Assembly: GCA_964640055.1 (NCBI GenBank)
Contig: CAZXFH010000077.1
Coordinates: 1 to 10,449, forward strand
Source of the DNA: CAZXFH01 sp964640055
GTDB lineage: Bacteria; Fidelibacterota; UBA2242; JAFGTP01
Direction of reading: 5' to 3'
DNA: 10,449 bases
A model generated the notes under the pieces. The model was not told the origin of the DNA and made no database searches. It saw nothing but the letters and a program-made list of their open reading frames with translations. This document shows positions 1 through 6,802 of this stretch, piece by piece; positions within the stretch are counted from its first letter, which is position 1, and every line of letters begins with the position of its first letter. Position numbers and translations under genes: made by a program.

Positions 1-75
1 GACCGGAAACACCAGATGATAGTGAATTTGATACGCGCAATGATACCCCTTCTTTCCTTCATCACCTGGACTCAT
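1..75 (-). CDS. IS200/IS605-type Y1 transposase, N-terminal fragment (runs off window)
   Basis: Read on the minus strand from ATG at 75-73, the frame gives 25 residues and is still open at base 1. It contains GYHCAYQIHYHLVFPV, which matches the first beta strand of the single-domain HUH (Y1) transposases of the IS200/IS605 group, where a Tyr-His-Leu-Val-Phe core is followed by Lys-Tyr-Arg just beyond this edge. These enzymes cut and rejoin single-stranded DNA with one catalytic tyrosine. The HUH motif and that tyrosine would lie outside the window, so activity cannot be judged. No good ribosome binding site is seen before the ATG. A stop codon lies in frame 36 bases upstream, so the true start cannot be much earlier. 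Confidence 0.7.
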   Translation of the reverse strand, partial: MSPGDEGKKGYHCAYQIHYHLVFPV

Positions 76-196
76 AACTGAAAAATACCAAAAATCCCCC
101 AAACCTCAAACTGATAATCGGTGACCCCGGGGCAAGCAGCAATTCAAGGGCCTCGGTTTTGAATTCCTTTGGAAATCTCCTGCGTTGTTCAATCAT
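62..196 (-). pseudogene. IS3-type OrfA transposase remnant (N-terminal ~27 residues)
   Basis: A minus-strand frame from ATG at 196-194 to a stop at 64-62 encodes 44 residues. The first part, MIEQRRRFPKEFKTEALELL followed by LAPGSPI, has the pattern of the HTH_Tnp_1/Transposase_8 N-terminus of IS3-family OrfA: a basic start, a K/R-F-x-x-E-F-K-x-E-A-L core, then a short Gly/Pro turn before the second helix. The rest of the helix-turn-helix is missing. After about base 116 the residues become hydrophobic and unlike OrfA, and the frame then overlaps the start of the Y1 transposase. This suggests an OrfA interrupted by insertion of the IS200-like element or by a deletion. An AGG lies a few bases upstream of the ATG. 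The identification rests on a short motif seen by eye. Confidence 0.5.
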
Positions 197-209
197 GGAT
201 GCCTGCTTC

Positions 210-235
210 TTTAATTATCCTATTTAATTATCCTA
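210..235. repeat. Perfect 13-bp tandem direct repeat
   Basis: TTTAATTATCCTA occurs twice back to back, at 210-222 and 223-235, with no mismatch. It lies between the OrfA remnant and the upstream region of the efflux operon. It could be a local duplication, a scar near the end of the insertion sequence, or a pair of protein-binding sites. Position alone does not decide between these. Confidence 0.8.
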
Positions 236-309
236 ATTTAAGGCTTAACTGTGTATCCGCAAAAATACAAGCAGCCCAATCGTTTTATCAATAATTAAGC
301 AAAATCTAT

Positions 310-338
310 TTGTGAATTAATTTAGCATATCTTAAATT
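310..338 (+). promoter_or_regulatory. Candidate sigma-70-like promoter of the efflux operon
   Basis: TTGTGA at 310-315 and TAAATT at 333-338 each match four of six consensus bases and are separated by exactly 17 bases. The start codon of the first efflux gene follows 35 bases after the -10 box. The region is very AT-rich, so such pairs also arise by chance. No clear operator palindrome is visible here. Confidence 0.3.
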
Positions 339-373
339 GGTTGAGATTCTTTTAAATTAGATTGGAAAGGAAT

Positions 374-1495
374 ATGAATAAAAAGCAGGTTGGATTAATC
401 GTATTATCCATTATAATAATCGGAATTGTCATTAGCACGATATTGAGCAAACAACAAAAAAGTTTTCAGAAGAAACAAACCGGTAATCAATTACCAAAAG
501 AAGAAGTTCTTGTGGTCAAGCAGAAAAGTTACCCGGTTGAGATCACGCTTTCCGGTTTCCTTTATGCATTAAATAAAATTAATCTATATTCCGAGGTTAC
601 CGGAGTCATGCAACAGAATTCACAAAAGTTCAGAGAAGGTAATGATTTTATAAAAAATGAGCCCCTGCTGTATATTCGAAATAAGGAGTACCGCAATAAT
701 CTCTTATCGAATAAAAGCAACCTTATGAATCAGATAGCTTCGATACTACCGGATCTAAGAATAGATTATCCCGAAAGTGTTGAAAAATGGAAGAACTACT
801 TATCTGAGTTCAAACTTGAACAGGATCTACCTTCCCTACCAGAACCAGGTAGTTCTCAGGAGAAATATTTCCTGGCCGCTAGAAATATATATTCTCAGTA
901 TTATCAAATAAAAAGTATGGAAGTCAGGCTGGACAAATATATTATCCGGGCCCCCTTTAATGGGAGTCTGACTCAATCGCTGGTCAATCCGGGTAATATG
1001 ATCAGAGCCGGTCAAAAGATTGGAGAATATATAAGTACTGACATTTATGAGATGGAAGCCTTCACAAGTCTGCAGGATATATCAAAAATTAAACAAGGAA
1101 AACAAGTAATCCTTACTTGTGGGGCAATTCCTGGTCAATTTCAAGGTGAAATATCACGGATTAATGCAGAAATTGATAACAGTTCCCAGACTATAAAAGT
1201 TTACATAACTACCAAAGATAAAAGATTACGCGATGGGCTCTACATGCAAGCACATATAAAATTAAAAAGTCCTCCGAATTCAGCCCGAATTCCCCAAACT
1301 GCCGTCACTAATAACAAAGTATGGGTTGTTAAAGATTCAGTATTGAGCAGGAAGAATATCCGAATATATGATGAACAGGAGGAACATTTCATCGTAACAG
1401 AACTCGCTGATGATACTAAGATCGTAAAACATAGCAAAAATAATTTCAGAGAAGCTATGAAAATCAAGCCGGTTCATATCCCGCAACAAAAATAG
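374..1495 (+). CDS. RND efflux periplasmic adaptor (membrane fusion protein)
   Basis: This is the adaptor that links the inner-membrane RND pump to the outer-membrane channel. With the ATG at 374 it has 373 residues. A membrane anchor at residues 6-24 (VGLIVLSIIIIGIVISTIL) has no lipobox cysteine, so the protein is probably held by an uncleaved helix. The two halves of the lipoyl domain are at about 58-102 and 188-222 (IRAPFNG, then VNPGNMIRAGQKIGEY). They flank a hairpin of about 85 residues broken by a proline-rich stretch near 149-160. A beta-barrel domain (about 225-300) and a membrane-proximal domain follow. The ATG was preferred to the in-frame TTG at 362 because GGAAAGGA lies immediately upstream of the ATG, though its spacing is short, and nothing comparable precedes the TTG. 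The gene leads the adaptor-pump-channel operon, with 48 bases before the pump gene. The substrate is unknown. Confidence 0.9.
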   Translation: MNKKQVGLIVLSIIIIGIVISTILSKQQKSFQKKQTGNQLPKEEVLVVKQKSYPVEITLSGFLYALNKINLYSEVTGVMQQNSQKFREGNDFIKNEPLLYIRNKEYRNNLLSNKSNLMNQIASILPDLRIDYPESVEKWKNYLSEFKLEQDLPSLPEPGSSQEKYFLAARNIYSQYYQIKSMEVRLDKYIIRAPFNGSLTQSLVNPGNMIRAGQKIGEYISTDIYEMEAFTSLQDISKIKQGKQVILTCGAIPGQFQGEISRINAEIDNSSQTIKVYITTKDKRLRDGLYMQAHIKLKSPPNSARIPQTAVTNNKVWVVKDSVLSRKNIRIYDEQEEHFIVTELADDTKIVKHSKNNFREAMKIKPVHIPQQK

Positions 1496-1543
1496 GATTG
1501 TTAATAAATTTTGATCAATCGCTTGAATTAAAACAGGATTAAA

Positions 1544-4500
1544 ATGAATAAATTTCTTAAACCCTTTATCAAATATCCTATTTTAGGGAATGTTATTATT
1601 GTCGCTTTATTACTTTTTGGTTTTCTGGGATTTCGGAATATGAACACTACTTTTTTTCCACCTATCCCAAATCAGATCATTATAATTCAGGCTTCATATC
1701 CAGGTTCTTCGCCAGAAGAAATCGAAGAAGGAATTGTCCTTAAGATCGAAGATAATTTAAAAGGCATCAGCGGCATTGAACGAGTCACTTCTACTTCGAG
1801 GGAGAATAGCTGTAATATTACTGTGGAAGTTGACTCTGACTTTGAAACTGATGTTATCCTGCAAGATGTTAAAAATGCAGTAAACCAAATAACTACTTTT
1901 CCTGCCGGTATGGAAAGAATTCAGGTCTATAGCCCAGTAACCAGAAGATTTGCTATCAGATATGCACTTGTAGGTGATGTTGAGTTAAAAAAATTAAAAA
2001 GTGAAGCCCGCCGTGTAGAACGATACCTTCTGGATATTGAAGGTATCTCACAGGTAACATTATCAGGGTTTCCGAGTGAAGAGATCGAAATTGCTCTTGA
2101 TGAAAATAGCCTAAGAACCTATGGTCTAAACTTTGAGCAGGTAATGCAGTCTGTAAGAAATGAGAACATTAAAATGACAGGAGGTAAAATAAAAGGTAAT
2201 CAAGAAGAGCTGCTCATCAGAGCCAATAGAAAAAAATATCATGCCCAGGAGCTGAAGAATCACATTTTAAAGAATTCACCTGAAGGGGCTCTTGTATTGC
2301 TCAAAGATGTGGCAAAAGTGCGCGATACATGGGAAGAAGATCCTAGCAGAATCTATTATAATGACAAACCGGCTGTTTCTATTGTTGTGGAAAACACAAA
2401 CGAGGAAGATCTCCTTTTTATTACCGAAACTGTTAATCAATATTTCAAAAACTTCAATAAAACACACGATCAGATAAAAGCCAGACTATTTCGAGATAGA
2501 TCAAAGGTAATCCAGGAGAGAATTAATATTTTAAGCGAAAATATGCTCCTTGGTTTTGCTCTCGTTATAATATTTTTGGGATTGGCACTGAACCCGTCTG
2601 TTTCTTTTTGGGTCGCTATAGGTATTCCCATTTCCTTCGCTGGAATGCTTGCCATCGGACCAATGTATGATCTGACCATAAATGTGATGTCTTTGCTGGG
2701 TATGATCCTTATTCTGGGAATTCTTGTCGATGATGGCATTGTAATTGGAGAAAACATTTTCCAGCATCATGAAAAAGGTGAAACACCTGTTCAGGCGGCT
2801 ATATCCGGTTCTCTGGAAGTTTTACCTTCTGTTTTAGCCTCAGTCCTCACTACTGTGGTCATTTTTTCGACATTTTTCTTTCTGGAAGGGCATCTGGGGG
2901 ATAGAGCAATTGACCTTTCCTTTGTTGTAATTGCTACTTTGTTAGTTTCTCTAATTGAAGCCACATTTATTTTACCATCTCACATTGCGCACTCCAGAGC
3001 TCTCTGCAAAAAAGATCGCAAAAAGAATATTATTGAACGGAATTCCGAGAAAGCAATAAATTATCTAAAGAAAAATATATATGGTCCGGCTCTCAAAATG
3101 ACAATAAAACACCCTTCCCTAATTATCGTTTCTGTGCTTGCTGCTCTTCTGATTACTTTAGGAGCTTTAAAAGGCAATATTATTCGAACGACCTTTTTCC
3201 CTTCTATCGAGGGTGAAAATGTGATAATCCAGTTCGAAATGCCACCGGGCACTCCGGTTCAGGTGACTGACAGCATTCTCAATAATATCGAAAATAAGAT
3301 CTGGCTGGTTAATAAAGATTATAAAAACCAATATAACCAGAAACTAATCACATCTATTATGCGGGATAATGGTCCCAATACTCACCAGGGCGGACTGGCG
3401 GTTTCCCTGATCAGTACGGAAAAAAGTAAATGGTCAAACAGCGAGATAATATCCCGAATGCGAGATAAAGTTGGAATGATCCATACAGCTCGCAAGCTCA
3501 CTTTTGCCCCCGGATTTCGATTTGGCAAACCAATCTCTATTGCTCTCCGAAGTAGCAATTCCCAGCAGCTGAAGGCAGCCAGCGAAGAGCTTAAGAGCCG
3601 TTTAACAGATGTTGATAAGCTCAAAGATGTTTCCGATGACAGCCCACCCGGATTAAGAGAAGTTGAAATAACATTAAAAGAAAAAGCCTTTTCTCTGGGC
3701 TTAAATACTCAGCAGGTAATGCAACAAGTTCGGGCTGGATTTTTCGGGGAACTTTCTCAGAGAATTGTCCGGGGAATAGATGAGGTGAAAATCTGGGCTC
3801 GTTATTCCGAAGAGGACCGCTCCTCAATTCAAAAACTGGGGAAAATGCATATCAGAACACCTCAAGGGCAAACAATTCCACTTAGAGAAATTGCTGATTT
3901 TGACATCATTAGGGGAGTGATGGCAATCCATCATATTGATGCCCGAAGAGTCATAAGAGTTGAGGCCAATCTTGCCAGCAGTAGAGTTTCCACTCCTGAT
4001 GTACTAAAAGAGATTGAACAAAATATAATGCCCAGAATAAGGGAAGCATTTCCAGCCGTGGATTACAGGTTTTATGGAGAAAAATATGAGAGTCAAAAAA
4101 TAATGGATTCCATTTTCATTGTGGTACCAGCTATTTTAATTATAATGTTCCTGATTATTACAGTAACATTTCGTTCATTTACCCAAGCACTCATCGTAGT
4201 ATTATTAATTCCATTCAGTATAATTGGAGTTATGTGGGGGCATTTTATCCAGGGTTATATGGTCAGCATGCTATCTTACTTCGGAGTCATAGCCTTGATT
4301 GGTATCGTAGTCAATGACTCTCTCGTGTATGTAAATAAATTTAACAGCTTCCTAAAAAAAGGGAATTCATTTGAAGGGTCTTTGTATAAGGCTGGACTGT
4401 CCCGACTTCGACCGGTTTTATTAACTTCTCTAACTACTATAGCCGGATTAGGCCCACTGATATTTGAACCCAGCAGACAGGCCCAGTTTCTTTCTCCGAT

Positions 4501-4714
4501 GGCGATTTCTGTTGCCTATGGATTATTATTCGGCACCCTATTAACCCTCTTGTTACTCCCCGCTCTTTTAACAGTTTTGAATACTTCCCGGTATAAAATC
4601 GTCTCCCTGTTTAATAAAAATATTACCCGAGAAGCATTAGAACCGGCGGTAAAGGAAGAAAGTTTTAACCAGGAGCAATCCTGTGAAGATGGAAATAAAA
4701 AGGAGAGTAAATAG
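1544..4714 (+). CDS. RND (AcrB/HAE1-type) inner-membrane efflux transporter
   Basis: This is a proton-driven pump, expected to act as a trimer in the inner membrane and export substrate through the adaptor and TolC-type channel. At 1056 residues it is normal family size. The order is TM1 (about 11-30), porter domain, TM2-TM6 (about 333-480), TM7 (about 524-541), second porter domain, then TM8-TM12. TM4 holds the acidic pair D396-D397 in GILVDDGIVIGEN, matching the proton-relay D407-D408 of AcrB. In TM10 the sequence is GIVVNDSLVYVN (from residue 920), so asparagine and aspartate stand where AcrB has K940-N941. No CusA-type methionine relay was recognised, so a drug or small-molecule pump is likelier than a monovalent-metal pump, but the substrate is open. 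A CAGGA sequence at 1534-1538 precedes the ATG by five bases. The C-terminal tail is charged and ends in KKESK. Confidence 0.95.
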   Translation: MNKFLKPFIKYPILGNVIIVALLLFGFLGFRNMNTTFFPPIPNQIIIIQASYPGSSPEEIEEGIVLKIEDNLKGISGIERVTSTSRENSCNITVEVDSDFETDVILQDVKNAVNQITTFPAGMERIQVYSPVTRRFAIRYALVGDVELKKLKSEARRVERYLLDIEGISQVTLSGFPSEEIEIALDENSLRTYGLNFEQVMQSVRNENIKMTGGKIKGNQEELLIRANRKKYHAQELKNHILKNSPEGALVLLKDVAKVRDTWEEDPSRIYYNDKPAVSIVVENTNEEDLLFITETVNQYFKNFNKTHDQIKARLFRDRSKVIQERINILSENMLLGFALVIIFLGLALNPSVSFWVAIGIPISFAGMLAIGPMYDLTINVMSLLGMILILGILVDDGIVIGENIFQHHEKGETPVQAAISGSLEVLPSVLASVLTTVVIFSTFFFLEGHLGDRAIDLSFVVIATLLVSLIEATFILPSHIAHSRALCKKDRKKNIIERNSEKAINYLKKNIYGPALKMTIKHPSLIIVSVLAALLITLGALKGNIIRTTFFPSIEGENVIIQFEMPPGTPVQVTDSILNNIENKIWLVNKDYKNQYNQKLITSIMRDNGPNTHQGGLAVSLISTEKSKWSNSEIISRMRDKVGMIHTARKLTFAPGFRFGKPISIALRSSNSQQLKAASEELKSRLTDVDKLKDVSDDSPPGLREVEITLKEKAFSLGLNTQQVMQQVRAGFFGELSQRIVRGIDEVKIWARYSEEDRSSIQKLGKMHIRTPQGQTIPLREIADFDIIRGVMAIHHIDARRVIRVEANLASSRVSTPDVLKEIEQNIMPRIREAFPAVDYRFYGEKYESQKIMDSIFIVVPAILIIMFLIITVTFRSFTQALIVVLLIPFSIIGVMWGHFIQGYMVSMLSYFGVIALIGIVVNDSLVYVNKFNSFLKKGNSFEGSLYKAGLSRLRPVLLTSLTTIAGLGPLIFEPSRQAQFLSPMAISVAYGLLFGTLLTLLLLPALLTVLNTSRYKIVSLFNKNITREALEPAVKEESFNQEQSCEDGNKKESK

Positions 4715-6022
4715 ATGAAACTGTTTACAGTCTTATTGCTAATATTTATGTTTAATTTTGTTTTCGGCCAGAAAATTACTCTTGAAGAAGCGATCAATAT
4801 AGCACTAAGCAATAACCAGCCAATACAAATAGCCCGAAACCAGATCGAAATTGCCGAGAATGAATCTCATCCCGGCCAGGCCGGACTACTGCCGAATATT
4901 TCTGTTCAAGCTTTCAATCAAAACAACTTAATAATACCTTATCAAGGAAACAATAAACATAAGTCTCTTTCTTCAGCAGGACTACGCACCTCCCATACAT
5001 TATTTAATGGATTTGGAAATGTTAATCAATATAAACAGTTCCGGGTACAGGAATCCTTAACCCAACTCCAATCCCGGGCTCAAATTGAAGAGATCCTTTT
5101 ATCTGTCATTGATGCCTATTATAAAATTGCTGAGATATCAGAAAGTCTCAGTATTCAGAAGAATTCACTGAACATCTCAAAAGAGCGTTTGTATAGAACT
5201 CGACAGAAAAGAAAAGTTGGACAAGCCGACTCAGTAGAGGTTCTGGCCGCACTTGTGGACCTTAACAGGGATAGCATAAATATCATTAAAACAAAACAAA
5301 ATCTGATTGAAGCTAAAAGAAACCTTAACCGCATTATAAACCATTCCAGCGCACCAGACTTTCAGGTAGATACAAGGATAAATTTTTTAGACCTGCCAGA
5401 ATCCAAACAACTAATGGAAAAAGCGCTGAATAACAATTCCCTATATCAGGCTTCTAAGAAAAATTTAAAACTGGCAAGAATATACAAACAGGTGCTTGAA
5501 TCCGAGTACTATCCTTCTGTTGATCTGGCTGGTTCCTATGGATATAGCAAGGAATCAAATCAGTTAGGGATATCTTTGGATAAGCCCAATATGAACACAA
5601 CTCTGGAACTATCTTTAAACTTTAATATATTCAATGGATTCAGAAGAAATATCCAAAATCAAAATGCAAAAATTATTATAAGCAATAGAAAATTATACAC
5701 CAACCAAATTCGGACCGAATTAAAACAATCAGTATTTGATGCCTTTGATAATTATCAAAATAACAAACAGATCCTAATTATGGAGGAGCAGAATTTAAGA
5801 TCGGCCCAATTGAATTTTGAAAGATCTCAGGAAGCCTACCAATTGGGGCAATTAATTTCTACCCAGTTTCGCCAAGCACAGTTAAATCTGCTCAAAGCAA
5901 AACAGGGTGTTTCCAGTGCAAAATATAATGCCAAATTAAGTGAGTATAAAATTCTCCAAGTTACCGGTCAACTATTATCTAGAATAGAAATAGAAAGAAG
6001 TAATACAAACTGGAGCAACTAA
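4715..6022 (+). CDS. TolC-family outer-membrane efflux channel
   Basis: This is the outer-membrane exit duct of the tripartite pump, expected to be a trimeric beta-barrel with a long periplasmic helical tunnel. It has 435 residues and a Sec signal peptide at 1-18 (MKLFTVLLLIFMFNFVFG, mature protein from Q19). ITLEEAINIALSNNQPI opens the first OEP repeat, typical of the family. The two internal repeats each carry a phenylalanine-asparagine-glycine-phenylalanine turn, at residues 97-100 (LFNGF) and 306-309 (IFNGF). Long Gln/Asn/Leu-rich helices surround these turns. The ATG begins on the base after the pump stop codon, and AAGGAG at 4700-4705 within the pump gene gives a nine-base spacing, so the two genes are translationally linked. 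No lipobox cysteine is present, unlike the NodT/OprM lipoprotein channels. Confidence 0.93.
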   Translation: MKLFTVLLLIFMFNFVFGQKITLEEAINIALSNNQPIQIARNQIEIAENESHPGQAGLLPNISVQAFNQNNLIIPYQGNNKHKSLSSAGLRTSHTLFNGFGNVNQYKQFRVQESLTQLQSRAQIEEILLSVIDAYYKIAEISESLSIQKNSLNISKERLYRTRQKRKVGQADSVEVLAALVDLNRDSINIIKTKQNLIEAKRNLNRIINHSSAPDFQVDTRINFLDLPESKQLMEKALNNNSLYQASKKNLKLARIYKQVLESEYYPSVDLAGSYGYSKESNQLGISLDKPNMNTTLELSLNFNIFNGFRRNIQNQNAKIIISNRKLYTNQIRTELKQSVFDAFDNYQNNKQILIMEEQNLRSAQLNFERSQEAYQLGQLISTQFRQAQLNLLKAKQGVSSAKYNAKLSEYKILQVTGQLLSRIEIERSNTNWSN

Positions 6023-6048
6023 CAATAATAAATAATGGGAGTACGATT

Positions 6049-6171
6049 ATGTGTAAATGTCAAAAGCACAAAGAAATGAAAACAGAACAGCCCGAAAAAT
6101 GTAGCAAAGAGCAAATAGAAAAATGCCATGGAAAAGAAGAAGGTCATCCCTGTGTAGGTCACAAGAAATAA
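6049..6171 (+). CDS. Cys/His-rich 40-residue mini-protein, putative metal-binding
   Basis: A 40-residue frame runs from ATG at 6049 to TAA at 6169-6171, preceded by GGGAG at 6037-6041 with seven bases of spacing. It has five cysteines (2, 4, 18, 26, 35) and four histidines (7, 27, 33, 38) among many Lys and Glu. An opening CKC is followed by CSKEQIEKCHG and then GHPCVGH. That density of thiols and imidazoles in a soluble peptide without a signal sequence suggests a cytoplasmic metal-binding or metallochaperone-like role. From memory, the C-x4-Q-I-x2-C-H-G...H-P-C pattern recurs in short uncharacterised proteins of anaerobes, sometimes near ArsR genes. This was not checked. It lies 26 bases after the channel gene with no terminator between, so it is probably the last gene of the efflux operon. 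The composition argues strongly against a chance frame. Confidence 0.75.
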   Translation: MCKCQKHKEMKTEQPEKCSKEQIEKCHGKEEGHPCVGHKK

Positions 6172-6228
6172 TGTTTGTTTGTTAAAATTAATAAAGCTAT
6201 CAACCAGATTTATAGCGAGTTAGTAAAT

Positions 6229-6243
6229 AAATGTATTACATTT
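6229..6243. promoter_or_regulatory. 15-nt palindrome, candidate operator
   Basis: AAATGTATTACATTT is a perfect 7-1-7 palindrome with the core TGTATTACA. It sits between the mini-protein gene and the cupin operon. Odd-centred symmetry of this kind suits a dimeric helix-turn-helix repressor. It is followed by GTTTTTAT, so a weak AT-rich terminator hairpin (AAATG/CATTT) is an alternative. I cannot assign it to a known regulator. Confidence 0.4.
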
Positions 6244-6330
6244 GTTTTTATCTTCCCGCAAATTATCCTTCTTAGGGGAGGGAGAGCCAGATAAGGAGGA
6301 ATATTTTAGCCAGGTGCGCCAAATGGACAA

Positions 6331-6379
6331 TAAACAAGAAATATAGAATGCCGTCATTATTGTTCTTGTTTAATTTTTT
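6331..6379 (+). terminator. 10-bp inverted repeat plus T-run; possible terminator or operator
   Basis: TAAACAAGAA (6331-6340) and TTCTTGTTTA (6363-6372) are perfect inverted repeats with a 22-base loop, followed by TTTTTT at 6374-6379. The stem and T-run resemble a Rho-independent terminator for the efflux operon. The stem is AT-rich and the loop long, so termination would be weak. The right arm also overlaps a possible promoter for the cupin operon (TTGTTC at 6360-6365, 17 bases, TAAGAT at 6383-6388), which would suit an operator instead. Confidence 0.35.
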
Positions 6380-6433
6380 CCTTAAGATAAATAATATAGT
6401 CATTCTTGTAAATAAAAAAACAAGGAGGTAATG

Positions 6434-6739
6434 ATGGAAATTTTCAACCTTCAATCGATGAAATCCTATCCGTACAAGGAAAGGACAAAAAATATTTTTT
6501 ATAAGACCAAAGAATTTAAAACAAGGGTTATTGAGCTGGCAGCTGGAGAAAAAATGAGAGACTGCAAGATGGAATCATATGTGATATTCTATATTGTCAG
6601 TGGTTCCGCTATAATATCGGTTAATGAAAAGAAAAACAATCTAAAAGAAGATCAATGTCTTATTACAGAACCTGCAACTTTATCGATAACAACAAAGCAT
6701 GGTGTTAAAATTATGGGGGTCCAGATAAAAAAGTTCTAA
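6434..6739 (+). CDS. Small cupin-domain protein with Cys/Met in place of His ligands
   Basis: This is a single-domain cupin (Cupin_2-like) of 101 residues with no signal or membrane segment. The first cupin motif is recognisable at about 38-57: G38, a gap of five, then C44-x-M46 where canonical members have H-x-H, and a closing Y-I-V-S-G. The second motif (72-95, EDQCLITEPATLSITT, then VKIMGVQI) keeps the fold pattern but lacks the usual histidine. Any bound metal would therefore be held by soft ligands (C44, M46, perhaps C75), or the protein binds none. The ATG at 6434 was chosen over the adjacent ATG at 6431 because AAGGAGG at 6422-6428 is then five bases away rather than two. It is the first gene of the second run, 63 bases before the ABC ATPase. 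Function unknown; a sensory or sequestering role fits the context. Confidence 0.8.
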   Translation: MEIFNLQSMKSYPYKERTKNIFYKTKEFKTRVIELAAGEKMRDCKMESYVIFYIVSGSAIISVNEKKNNLKEDQCLITEPATLSITTKHGVKIMGVQIKKF

Positions 6740-6802
6740 AATAATTATCTATATATCGCAATAGACTGGAGATAAAGGTAATTAAGATATTAGGTTTATA
6801 AA

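Noticed and set aside
125..132. CCCCGGGG palindrome
   Set aside because: Only 8 bp, within the OrfA-like reading frame, no partner sequence nearby.
141..165. Inverted repeat AATTCAA/TTGAATT, possible IS200 left-end hairpin
   Set aside because: It lies inside the OrfA-like coding remnant and is explained by the codons for EF and LE there; an 11-base loop and 7-bp AT-rich stem are weak evidence.
309..325. TTGTGAATTAATTTA as a Rex-type redox operator
   Set aside because: Only one half-site is present; the second TTCACAA arm is absent.
362..373. TTG start for the adaptor, adding four residues
   Set aside because: No ribosome binding site upstream; GGAAAGGA fits the ATG at 374 better, though spacing is short.
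1240..1467. 75-codon minus-strand frame opposite the adaptor
   Set aside because: Low-complexity hydrophobic shadow of the real gene in the opposite strand.
1496..1520. GATTG/CAATC hairpin after the adaptor gene as a terminator
   Set aside because: Five-bp stem, 15-base loop and no T-run; the adaptor and pump must be co-transcribed in this operon type.
6231..6275. 14-codon ATG frame within the palindrome region
   Set aside because: No ribosome binding site and no recognisable composition; overlaps the palindrome.
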